Shown here in pieces: positions 7,958-14,292 of a DNA stretch of 15,346 nucleotides. The notes under the pieces were generated by a model, which was not told the DNA's origin, ran no database searches, and saw nothing but the letters and a program-made list of their open reading frames with translations. This DNA comes from Gemmatimonadota bacterium. GTDB taxonomy: Bacteria; Gemmatimonadota; Gemmatimonadetes; Longimicrobiales; Gaopeijiaceae. Numbering within the stretch: position 1 is the first letter of the stretch; every line of letters begins with the position of its first letter. The DNA lies in contig SKVI01000241.1 of assembly GCA_007129525.1 (NCBI GenBank), forward strand, positions 1-15,346, written 5' to 3'. A program made the translations under genes and the position numbers.

Positions 7958-8454
7958 GTGGCCGGCTCCATCTCGCGGATCTCGTCTCTCAGCTCCGCCG
8001 CCCGCTCGAAGTCTTCCATCTCTACGGCTCGCTTCAGCTTGCGCCTGAGTCCCTCCAGTCGTTTCTCTCGCTCCGAGACCGAGGGATCAGGCGAGAGATA
8101 GACCTTGCCTACGTGCTGCGCGCTTCCATGGATCCGACGTACCAGACTGCGAAGGTGGCCCTCGAAGCTGGTCCAGCAGTGGGGACATCCCAGGCGGCCC
8201 ATCTCCCTGAACTCCTTGAAGGTGAGTCCGCAGAAGGAACAGGAACCCGCCCGCTGCAGCGCCGTTCCCGACGAGCCCTCCTTTCCCAGCTGGGCAAGGA
8301 AGTCGGTGAGGGGGAAGTTCTCCGGTGTGGTGGGTTCCTCCACCCCCTTCTCCTTCGCACACTTATCGCACAGGTGCAGCGACTTCATCTCGTTGTCGAC
8401 GATCTGCGTCAGATGCATCACGGCGTCGGCTGATCCGCAGTTTTCGCAGACCAT
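7954..8454 (-). CDS. mcsA: McsA, zinc-finger activator of McsB
   Basis: McsA binds and activates the arginine kinase McsB and links it to ClpC. The 166-aa product has two four-cysteine zinc sites: Cys3/Cys6 with Cys29/Cys32, and Cys72/Cys75 with Cys90/Cys93. A central linker contains NFPLTDFLAQLGKE, and a C-terminal UVR motif (about 133-162) includes DFERAAELRDEIREME. Length and layout match Firmicutes McsA. The start is fixed by the first zinc pair lying at residues 3 and 6, and by a strong Shine-Dalgarno GGAGGAG (8457-8463) located inside the end of lolD. The first 37 nt therefore overlap lolD in another frame. The stop overlaps the mcsB start. The UVR core nearly repeats that of ClpC, as expected for partners. 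UvrB/UvrC-type proteins are excluded by size and zinc sites. Confidence 0.93.
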   Translation of the reverse strand: MVCENCGSADAVMHLTQIVDNEMKSLHLCDKCAKEKGVEEPTTPENFPLTDFLAQLGKEGSSGTALQRAGSCSFCGLTFKEFREMGRLGCPHCWTSFEGHLRSLVRRIHGSAQHVGKVYLSPDPSVSEREKRLEGLRRKLKRAVEMEDFERAAELRDEIREMEPAT

Positions 8455-9209
8455 GGCTCCTCCGGGGAAATCTGGGTCGGCTCCAGGACCCCCTCCGTCA
8501 GGAGGAGAGTCCGGTCGGCCCTTGCTGCCAATTCCCTGTTGTGAGTCACGAGGACGAGGGAAAGTTCACGTTCTTCCCGGATGCGAAAGAGGAGGTCATG
8601 CAGGGCCTCACTCGTCCGGGCATCCAGGTTTCCAGATGGTTCGTCGGCCAGGAGGACCACCGGATCGTTGGCCAGGGCCCGGGCCACCGCTACCCGCTGC
8701 TGCTCCCCTCCGGAGAGCTGCCAGGGTTTATGGCCCAACCGGGGGCTCAGGCCCACCGCCTCCAGGAGCTCCCTGGCCCTGCCGTCGGCCTCGGCCCGGG
8801 GTGCCCCATCGATGAGGCGGGGCATCATCACGTTCTCCAGTGCGGTAAACTCTCGCAGGAGGTGGTGGAACTGGAAGACGAATCCCACGAACTGATTCCG
8901 CAGTCGGGCCAGTTCCCGGCCACTTCGGCCGGTGACCGTTCTCCCTCCCAGGATCAACTCGCCTGAAGTGGGACGATCCAGCGCACCCAGCAGGTGGAGC
9001 AGCGTAGACTTGCCCGTTCCACTCGTGCCCACGATGGACACGGCCTCTCCTGTTCCGACGGCCAGATCTACCCCCCGGAGAACCTCGAGTTCACTCCCGT
9101 CCCCCAGCGTGAAGGAGCGCCTGAGATCTCGGGCCTCCAGGGTCAGCGACGGCCCGCCAGGGGTCCGGTCGGCGGGACCGGAGGCGTGCCCGGCACGAGG
9201 ATCATTCAT
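8418..9209 (-). CDS. lolD: LolD, ATPase of the lipoprotein-releasing ABC transporter
   Basis: LolD powers extraction of outer-membrane lipoproteins from the inner membrane and their hand-over to LolA. The 263-aa product is a single ABC domain: Walker A GTSGTGKS (61-68), Q-loop Gln113 in FVFQFHHLL, signature LSGGEQQRVAVARAL (165-179), Walker B VVLLADEP (184-191) and H-loop His223 in LVTHN. The pattern, with ADEPSGNLD after Walker B, is that of the LolD/MacB subfamily. The frame is open well upstream of the true gene, but there it only shadows the permease. I chose ATG 9209 because GGAGG (9219-9223) precedes it at about 9 nt and it overlaps the permease stop by 8 nt. The N-terminal 20 residues are a Pro/Gly-rich extension. 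The end overlaps mcsA by 37 nt. Confidence 0.93.
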   Translation of the reverse strand: MNDPRAGHASGPADRTPGGPSLTLEARDLRRSFTLGDGSELEVLRGVDLAVGTGEAVSIVGTSGTGKSTLLHLLGALDRPTSGELILGGRTVTGRSGRELARLRNQFVGFVFQFHHLLREFTALENVMMPRLIDGAPRAEADGRARELLEAVGLSPRLGHKPWQLSGGEQQRVAVARALANDPVVLLADEPSGNLDARTSEALHDLLFRIREERELSLVLVTHNRELAARADRTLLLTEGVLEPTQISPEEPWSAKTADQPTP

Positions 9210-10524
9210 GCTTGATCGCCTCCACGGGCTGCAGTCGGGAGGCCTGGAGCGCGGGGTAGATGGTGGCCAGGAGCGCGATGAGGAGGCTGCCGCCCACGAT
9301 GAGCAGGACGTCGGAGGGGACCACTGAGACCGGAAGCCGCTCGATAAAGTAGACATCGGGCGGGATCTGGATAATCTGGAAGCGATGCAGGATCCACGAC
9401 AAGAAGAGCCCCAGGCCGGTCCCCAGGAGGGTGCCCAGGACCCCGATGGCCATCCCCTGCAGGATGAAGACCCGGAGCACCTGCCCATCCGTCATTCCCA
9501 TGGACTTGAGGATCCCGATCTCCGGGGTGCGGTCCACCACCACCATCACCAGCGTGCTCACGATGTTGAAGGCGGCCACTACGACGATCAGGAACAGGAT
9601 CACGCCCAGGGCGAGCTTTTCCAGCTGCAGGGCGGCGAAAAGCGACTGGTTGGTGTCGATCCACGTCTGGATCCAGTACGGGAAACCCAGGTGGTCCTGA
9701 ATGTCGCGACCCGTGTCCGCCGCCTCCCACGGGTCGTCGATCCGCACGCTCAGTCCCGAGACCTGGTCGGCGCCCAGAACGCCCAGCAGGTCCTGCACCC
9801 GTTCCATGGGCGCGTACATGTTCCCCACGTCGTATTCGTACATCCCCGTGGTGAACGTGCCCGTCATCTCGAAGGCCCTGACCGTGGGAATCAGATGCCC
9901 GTAGGGGCTCGGCCGGATGTTCTCCAGCGAGATGATGCGGAGCGTGTCTCCGGGGAAGGCACCCAGGCGGTCGGCCAGACGGCTGCCCAGCACCACCGGA
10001 GGGTAGCCCGACTCGGTGGGCCCCAGTTCGTGCACCCCCCGGAGGATCTCCTCCTCCATCTCGGTAACGGCGTCGTCCGGATCCATTTCCAGCGAGACGC
10101 CGTACAGGTCGGCGGCCTGAGCGTACTCGTCCGATCGCAGCACTGCCACCTTGGTGAGCAGGAAGGGCGCGGCCGCCCGGACCTGCGGCACCTCGGTCAC
10201 CTGCTCCTTCACACTCCGCCAGTCTCCCATCCGGAGAGAGGTGCCGTGTTCCAGGATCAGGACGTGGGGTGTGGAGCCCAGGATCTTGTCCCGAAGCTCG
10301 GTCTGCATCCCGTTCATGACCGCCAGCACCACGATGAGCGCCGTGACCCCCACCGTGACCCCGGCGAGGGAGATCCAGGTGATGAACGAGAGGAGGCGTC
10401 CCCGTTTTCGGGACGCGAGATACCGACGGGCCACGAACCAGGAGAGGGCTCCCGGGCGTCGCTCTTCTCGCCGGTTCGAGGAGGCCTCGTCCCGCTGGGG
10501 CGTGGAGCCGCCGGCCCGGGTCAT
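9202..10524 (-). CDS. lolE: LolC/LolE-family lipoprotein-releasing permease
   Basis: This is the membrane subunit that, with LolD, releases lipoproteins destined for the outer membrane. The 440-aa product has the LolC/E topology. The first membrane segment (about 50-70) sits within SLAGVTVGVTALIVVLAVMNGM, a strongly conserved LolC/E stretch. A large periplasmic MacB-like domain (about 75-300) follows. Three more helices (about 306-330, 354-378, 400-422) include VVAAFNIVSTL and the coupling segment EIGILKSMGMTDGQV. A hydrophilic 30-residue N-terminus precedes LSWFVARRYL. The ATG overlaps the lysS stop (ATGA). Only one permease gene is present beside lolD, so the complex may be a homodimer or use a partner encoded elsewhere. 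LolC and LolE cannot be told apart from sequence alone, so the symbol is a family label. Confidence 0.88.
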   Translation of the reverse strand: MTRAGGSTPQRDEASSNRREERRPGALSWFVARRYLASRKRGRLLSFITWISLAGVTVGVTALIVVLAVMNGMQTELRDKILGSTPHVLILEHGTSLRMGDWRSVKEQVTEVPQVRAAAPFLLTKVAVLRSDEYAQAADLYGVSLEMDPDDAVTEMEEEILRGVHELGPTESGYPPVVLGSRLADRLGAFPGDTLRIISLENIRPSPYGHLIPTVRAFEMTGTFTTGMYEYDVGNMYAPMERVQDLLGVLGADQVSGLSVRIDDPWEAADTGRDIQDHLGFPYWIQTWIDTNQSLFAALQLEKLALGVILFLIVVVAAFNIVSTLVMVVVDRTPEIGILKSMGMTDGQVLRVFILQGMAIGVLGTLLGTGLGLFLSWILHRFQIIQIPPDVYFIERLPVSVVPSDVLLIVGGSLLIALLATIYPALQASRLQPVEAIKHE

Positions 10525-12149
10525 TCCTGCCCACCGTCCTCGGGCCGCAGGGTGGGAAAGAGAATGACGTCGCGGATCGATGGCCGGTCAGCCAGGATCA
10601 TGGCCAGCCGATCGATGCCGATTCCAACGCCACCGGTGGGGGGCATGCCGTACTCCATGGCCCTGAGGAAATCCTCGTCCAGGGGGTGCGTCTCGTCGTC
10701 TCCGGCGTCCTTCAGTCCCAGCTGAGCCTCGAAGCGACTCCGCTGGTCCAACGGGTCGTTCAGCTCGGAGAAGGCATTGGCCAGCTCCCTGCCCGCCACG
10801 AAGAGCTCGAAGCGCTCGGTGAGTCTGGGATCTTCCCGGTGCAGCTTCGCCAGGGGCGACAGCTCCACGGGGTAGTCCACCACGAAGGTGGGCTGCACGA
10901 GCGTGGGCTCCACCAGGGCCCCGAAGAGCTTGTCCAGGAGGCGTCCTCGCCCCGCCCCCGAGAGGTCATCGCCGGTGAGCCCTTCGGCCCGGTCCCGGAG
11001 GACGGCCTCGTCCAGTTCCCGGAAGTCGTCGCCCAGGCCCTCGTTCAGCGCTTCCACGAAGGAGACCCGTTCAAAGGGAGGAGAGAAGTCGATCTCCTGG
11101 TCCTGGTAGATCACCGTGGTGTCACCGGTGGTCTCCCGGGCCACAGTGGCCAGCACCGCCTCCACCAGCTCCATCATGTCGTGGTAGTCGGCGAAGGCCT
11201 GATAGAACTCCAGCATGGTGAACTCCGGGTTGTGGGATCGGTCGATCCCCTCGTTCCGGAAGTCCTTGCCGATCTCGTACACCCGCTCCAGGCCTCCTAC
11301 GATGAGGCGTTTCAGGTAGAGTTCGTCGGCAATCCGCAGGTAGAGCGTCGTGTCCAGGGCGTTGTGGTAGGTGGTGAAGGGTCGGGCGGCGGCCCCACCA
11401 TAGATGGGCTGCAGAATGGGGGTCTCGACCTCCAGGTAGTCCCGGGCGTCCAAGAAGCGCCTGAATGCCGTCACCATACGGCTTCGCAGCCGGAAGACCT
11501 CGCGCACCTCGGGGTGGACCGCCAGGTCGGCGTAGCGCTGCCTGTAACGGCTCTGGGTGTCGGCGAGGCCCGAGTGCACGATCCGCTCGCCGGTCTCCGG
11601 ATCCATCTCCTCCTTCCCCAGGGGAAGGGGGCGAAGAGACTTGGAGAGGAGCTCCCAGTCGCCTACCTCGACGGTGATTTCACCGGTCCGGGTACGAAAG
11701 AGGCGCCCCTCCACGCCCAGCCAGTCTCCCAGGTCCAGCAGATCGAGATCCTCGAAGCGCTCCTCGCCCAGGATGTTCAGCCGGAAATAGAGCTGGATGC
11801 GGCCGCCTCCGTCCTCGATATGGGCGAAGGCGCTTTTCCCGTGGCTGCGCCAGCTCAGAATGCGGCCGGCCACGCGCACCTCGTCGCCCTTCCCCTTCTC
11901 GTCCAGCGCCTCGCCCTCCTCCGCTTCCATGAAGCGGGCCCGGGCCTCGTGGCTGCGGTGGGTTCGCTCGAACCGATAGGCGAAGGGTCGAATCCCCTTC
12001 TCCTTCAGGGCCCGGAGCTTCTCCCTGCGGGCCTCCAGAAGGTGGCTGTCGGGCTCGTCCGAAGTGGAGGAGCCGGTGGTCGGCTCCTGCCGGATCGTTT
12101 CAGACTCACGGGCGGTCTCGGTCGGATCGCTGCTGGGCTTCCGGGTCAT
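10521..12149 (-). CDS. lysS: Lysyl-tRNA synthetase, class II
   Basis: LysS charges tRNA-Lys with lysine in the cytoplasm. The product is 542 aa. It has a polar, probably disordered N-terminal extension (about 1-35, rich in Ser, Thr, Glu) and an OB-fold anticodon-binding domain (about 91-175, VRVAGRILSWRSHGKSAF). The class II catalytic core follows: motif 2 FRNEGIDRSHNPEFTMLEFYQAF (297-319, described by its key FRNEG and E residues) and motif 3 GIGIDRLAMIL (509-519), followed by the conserved DVILFPTLRPE. E. coli LysS is about 505 aa, and the difference is mostly the N-terminal tail. The frame is open further upstream inside prfB, but ATG 12149 overlaps the prfB stop (ATGA) and gives a family-like protein. 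prfB-lysS is a familiar pair, as in E. coli. Confidence 0.96.
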   Translation of the reverse strand: MTRKPSSDPTETARESETIRQEPTTGSSTSDEPDSHLLEARREKLRALKEKGIRPFAYRFERTHRSHEARARFMEAEEGEALDEKGKGDEVRVAGRILSWRSHGKSAFAHIEDGGGRIQLYFRLNILGEERFEDLDLLDLGDWLGVEGRLFRTRTGEITVEVGDWELLSKSLRPLPLGKEEMDPETGERIVHSGLADTQSRYRQRYADLAVHPEVREVFRLRSRMVTAFRRFLDARDYLEVETPILQPIYGGAAARPFTTYHNALDTTLYLRIADELYLKRLIVGGLERVYEIGKDFRNEGIDRSHNPEFTMLEFYQAFADYHDMMELVEAVLATVARETTGDTTVIYQDQEIDFSPPFERVSFVEALNEGLGDDFRELDEAVLRDRAEGLTGDDLSGAGRGRLLDKLFGALVEPTLVQPTFVVDYPVELSPLAKLHREDPRLTERFELFVAGRELANAFSELNDPLDQRSRFEAQLGLKDAGDDETHPLDEDFLRAMEYGMPPTGGVGIGIDRLAMILADRPSIRDVILFPTLRPEDGGQE

Positions 12150-13256
12150 ACGGCGCTCTGGGCTCCAAACTTCTTGAGGTAGGCTTCGATAAAGGGGTCC
12201 AGGTCCCCGTCCATCACCGCGTCCACGTCTCCGACTTTGAGTTCGGTGCGGTGATCGTTGACCATGGTATAGGGCTGGAAGACATAGGACCGGATCTGGT
12301 TGCCCCAGCCGATCTCCGTCTTGGTGGCCTCCACGGCCTCTCGTTCCTTTTCCCGCTCCTCCATGGCACGCTCGTAGAGGGCGGCCTTCAGCATCTTCAT
12401 GGCCGTTGCCCGGTTCTTGTGCTGCGAGCGCTCCTGCTGGCATGACACGACAATGCCCGTGGGCTCGTGGGTAATCCGGATCGCCGAGTCCGTCTTGTTC
12501 ACGTGCTGGCCGCCGGCACCCGAAGCCCGGAAGGTGTCGACCCGGAGGTCACCCTCGTCGATCTCGATCTCGATGTCTTCGTCCACCTCGGGGTACACGA
12601 AAACCGAGGCAAAGGAAGTGTGGCGTCTGGACTGGGAGTCGAAAGGCGAGATCCGAACCAGGCGGTGCACACCCTTCTCCGCCTTCAGGAAGCCGTAGGC
12701 CGCCTCACCGGTGACCTGCAGGGCCGCTCCCTTGATTCCGGCCTCCTCACCGGGCTGGATGTCCAGCAGCTCGACCCGGAAGTCGTGCTCCTCGGCCCAG
12801 CGTCGATACATGCGCAGGAGCATCTCGGCCCAGTCCTGCGACTCCGTTCCCCCTGCTCCGGCGTGGATGGTGAGCAGCGCGTTCCGGTGGTCGTTTTCTC
12901 CCTGGAGCATGGTTCGAAGCTCCAGTCCCTCCAGCTTGCCGCTCAGGCGTGCGACCTCACGGTCCCACTCTTCCTCCAGCTCCTCGTCGGTTTCTTCGAT
13001 CAGGAGCTCCGCCAGCTCCGAGAGTTCGGTAACCCGCTCGTGGAGCTCCTTCCATGGCTCGACCCAGCCCTTCAGGCGGTTCGATTCTTCCATGACCTCC
13101 CGAGCCTGCTCCGGATTGTCCCAGAAGCCCGGCTCCGTCATCCGCGCCTGGAGCTCCTCGATCCTTCGCTCGCAATGAGCGAGGTCAAAGATACCCCCTG
13201 AGCTCTTCGATTCGCTCCTGCAGGTCCCGGATCCTTTCTCTGTCGTCGCTGTTCAT
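12146..13256 (-). CDS. prfB: Peptide chain release factor 2 (programmed +1 frameshift)
   Basis: RF2 releases finished proteins at UGA and UAA codons. The gene is read in two frames. Codons 1-23 occupy 13256-13188 (MNSDDRERI...LRGYL), then comes an in-frame TGA at 13187-13185. After a +1 shift, translation continues from GAC at 13186 to the stop at 12146, giving about 369 aa, the normal family length. The joined product reads ...LRGYL-DLAHCERRIEEL, matching the E. coli LRGYLDYDAKKERLEEV region. Downstream are the tripeptide anticodon SPF in RISPFDSQ and the peptidyl-transferase motif GGQ in RASGAGGQHVNKTDSAIRI. A TAG lies directly before ATG 13256 in frame, so the start cannot be further upstream. 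lysS overlaps the stop (ATGA). The gene is intact, not a pseudogene: the frameshift site is canonical. Confidence 0.97.
13184..13199 (-). promoter_or_regulatory. RF2 programmed +1 frameshift signal
   Basis: The minus strand reads AGGGGGTATCTTTGAC: an internal Shine-Dalgarno-like AGGGGG, a 3-nt spacer, the slippery CTT codon, the in-frame TGA and a C that weakens termination. As far as I recall it is identical to the E. coli prfB site. When RF2 is scarce, ribosomes pause at TGA and slip +1 to make full-length RF2; when RF2 is plentiful they stop after 23 codons. Confidence 0.97.
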
Positions 13257-13295
13257 CTATTCGGTCCGTGCTGGTCTGCATGAATGCCGGCCACG

Positions 13296-13328
13296 AAAAA
13301 CGGGGCCACCCGTCGGGGGGCGGCCCCG
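13296..13328 (-). terminator. Terminator-like hairpin in the prfB leader
   Basis: On the minus strand a 10-bp stem (arms 13319-13328 and 13301-13310, with one G-U pair) closes an 8-nt loop and is followed by five T residues (13296-13300). It lies 40 nt before the prfB ATG and downstream of the best promoter. It therefore looks like an attenuator in the leader rather than only the end of the previous gene, though it could serve both. Confidence 0.7.
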
Positions 13329-13329
13329 T

Positions 13330-13347
13330 CCGCGGCCGAACCCGCGG
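13330..13347 (-). promoter_or_regulatory. Leader hairpin next to the prfB attenuator
   Basis: Perfect 6-bp arms CCGCGG (13342-13347 and 13330-13335) flank a 6-nt loop, one nt upstream of the terminator stem in the transcript. Part of this hairpin (13334-13338) could instead pair with 13321-13325, the 5' arm of the terminator, so the two folds compete. This is the arrangement expected of an antiterminator, but no ligand or leader peptide is evident. Confidence 0.4.
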
Positions 13348-13383
13348 TCAATCCGGCGGAGTTGTAGAACCCCGCAAGACGCA

Positions 13384-13412
13384 AATATATCCCTCTGGCT
13401 GGGGAGCTTCAA
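13384..13412 (-). promoter_or_regulatory. Probable sigma70-type promoter of the prfB operon
   Basis: On the minus strand TTGAAG (13407-13412) and TATATT (13384-13389) are separated by exactly 17 bp, a near-consensus housekeeping promoter in otherwise GC-rich DNA. The predicted start near 13377 gives a leader of about 120 nt to the prfB ATG. No other equally good promoter is visible before the nine-gene string. Confidence 0.65.
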
Positions 13413-13434
13413 CCTGTGGCTGGGCGCCTTCAAC
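13393..13434. repeat. Two tandem 21-bp imperfect repeats over the prfB -35 region
   Basis: Units 13393-13413 and 13414-13434 agree at 17 of 21 positions and share the cores TGGCTGGG and CTTCAAC. The first unit contains the -35 box and most of the spacer of the predicted prfB promoter. The period of 21 bp is two helical turns, so both copies present the same face. This could be an operator for an unidentified regulator. Confidence 0.5.
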
Positions 13435-13483
13435 TCACGAAAGCGTGAGGGGGGCTGACGGCCCTTCAAGACGTCCGCCGTCA
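13434..13483 (-). terminator. Two hairpins after the zinc-ribbon gene, possible terminator
   Basis: Fifteen nt after the zinc-ribbon stop, the minus strand folds a 7-bp stem (arms 13477-13483 and 13456-13462, 14-nt loop). A second 6-bp stem with a 4-nt loop follows (arms 13444-13449 and 13434-13439). Neither is followed by a T tract, so intrinsic termination is uncertain; they may protect the 3' end or assist Rho. Confidence 0.35.
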
Positions 13484-13497
13484 ACCTCCCTGTGAGC

Positions 13498-14292
13498 TCA
13501 GTAGATTTCCCGACCCCTGGCCAGAACTTCGTTCAATGCCGTCCTGAAGTAGTCGGTGGACTCGGCGATGTCGCTGCCTACCTGATCCACGAACTCCTTC
13601 CACGACTTCTTCACCTCTTCGTCGAACGTCTCCTTGACTCGGCCTTCCTCCACGGCTCGGGCGTGCTTCTCCGGATAGTAGGCAATGATATCCGACACCA
13701 GAACCCGGGCCAGGCGGCGGGCGCGCTCATGGGGGTCCCGCCGTCCGAAGCGGGCCGCGCCCAGCGAGAGGCTGGCCTCCTGAGCCGGAGACGGCTCCGA
13801 TTCCTCCGAGAGGGCTTCGTCGGCCAGCGAGCTCAGGTCCTGCAGGTCCGCCGCCTCGTCCGGCGGTTCTGCGGTGATCTCGGGCGAGGCCTCGCCGGTA
13901 GGGGTAGCGGCGGGAGGTGGCGGAGGCGCAGGCGGCTCCGGCTCGAGGACGGGCGCTTCCGGCTCCGGGGGCGGTTCTGCCGTCGGTTCCGGGGTTGGCT
14001 CTTCCACCGGGTCAAAGGTCGGTTCCTCCACCGGTGCCGGGGGCGGCTCTTCCACGGGTGCCGGGGGCGGCTCTTCCACCGGCGCCGGCGCCCGGGTCTC
14101 CATGGGCGGAACCGCTTCCTGGGTCTGTCGACGTCGGACCACCTCCTCGGGGAGCGCTACGGAGAAGGTGCGCATGCAGGTCGAGCAGACCGCCGGGATG
14201 CCTGCGGTGGGGACCCGTTCGGGGTCCACCGGAAACTCGGTTTCACACGAAGGACACCGAGCCTCGAAGGGCGCGAGTGCGGAAGACGTCAC
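13498..14292 (-). CDS. Zinc-ribbon protein with Pro/Glu-rich linker, function unknown
   Basis: The product is 264 aa and starts with GTG. Residues 10-45 form an MJ0042-type zinc ribbon with Cys13/Cys16 and Cys36/Cys39 (RCPSCETEFPVDPERVP, then AVCSTCMRTFSV). A low-complexity Pro/Glu/Ala linker (about 58-150) contains four 8-residue repeats of APVEEPPP type. The C-terminal part (about 186-262) is a conserved-looking helical domain, RARRLARVLVSDIIAYYPEKHARAVEEG and onward to TDYFRTALNEVL. There is no signal peptide or membrane helix, so it is probably cytoplasmic. The GTG overlaps the stop of the upstream GGDDF gene, with AGGAG as Shine-Dalgarno, so the two are coupled. Similar ribbon-plus-linker proteins occur in several diderm phyla, but I know of no assigned function. 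A partner or target of the GGDDF protein is only a guess. Confidence 0.85.
   Translation of the reverse strand: MTSSALAPFEARCPSCETEFPVDPERVPTAGIPAVCSTCMRTFSVALPEEVVRRRQTQEAVPPMETRAPAPVEEPPPAPVEEPPPAPVEEPTFDPVEEPTPEPTAEPPPEPEAPVLEPEPPAPPPPPAATPTGEASPEITAEPPDEAADLQDLSSLADEALSEESEPSPAQEASLSLGAARFGRRDPHERARRLARVLVSDIIAYYPEKHARAVEEGRVKETFDEEVKKSWKEFVDQVGSDIAESTDYFRTALNEVLARGREIY
13990..14085 (-). repeat. Four 24-bp tandem repeats coding the APVEEPPP linker
   Basis: Residues 70-101 of the zinc-ribbon protein are four 8-residue units, APVEEPPP, APVEEPPP, APVEEPTF and DPVEEPTP. The first units are also close to identical at the DNA level. Such in-frame arrays expand and contract by slippage, so linker length probably varies between strains. 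Confidence 0.85.

Noticed and set aside
6776..8500. Heat-shock operator (CIRCE inverted repeat) before mcsA or clpC
   Set aside because: No TTAGCACTC-N9-GAGTGCTAA-like repeat is visible; the junctions are only 30 nt or overlapping.
9210..9488. N-terminal extension of LolD by 93 residues
   Set aside because: It is an out-of-frame reading of the permease gene, Ser/Arg/Trp-rich and without ABC features; GGAGG before ATG 9209 marks the start.
12150..12443. N-terminal extension of LysS by 98 residues
   Set aside because: It shadows prfB in another frame; the ATGA junction at 12146-12149 gives the expected protein.
13185..13187. The TGA in prfB as a sign of a pseudogene or sequencing error
   Set aside because: The surrounding AGGGGGTATCTTTGAC is the established RF2 frameshift signal, and the joined protein has normal length and motifs.
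13183..13189. GGTCAAA on the plus strand as a CtsR operator half-site
   Set aside because: CtsR operators need two direct heptad copies near a promoter. Only one is present, inside the prfB coding region, and it is fully explained as the complement of the frameshift slippery sequence.
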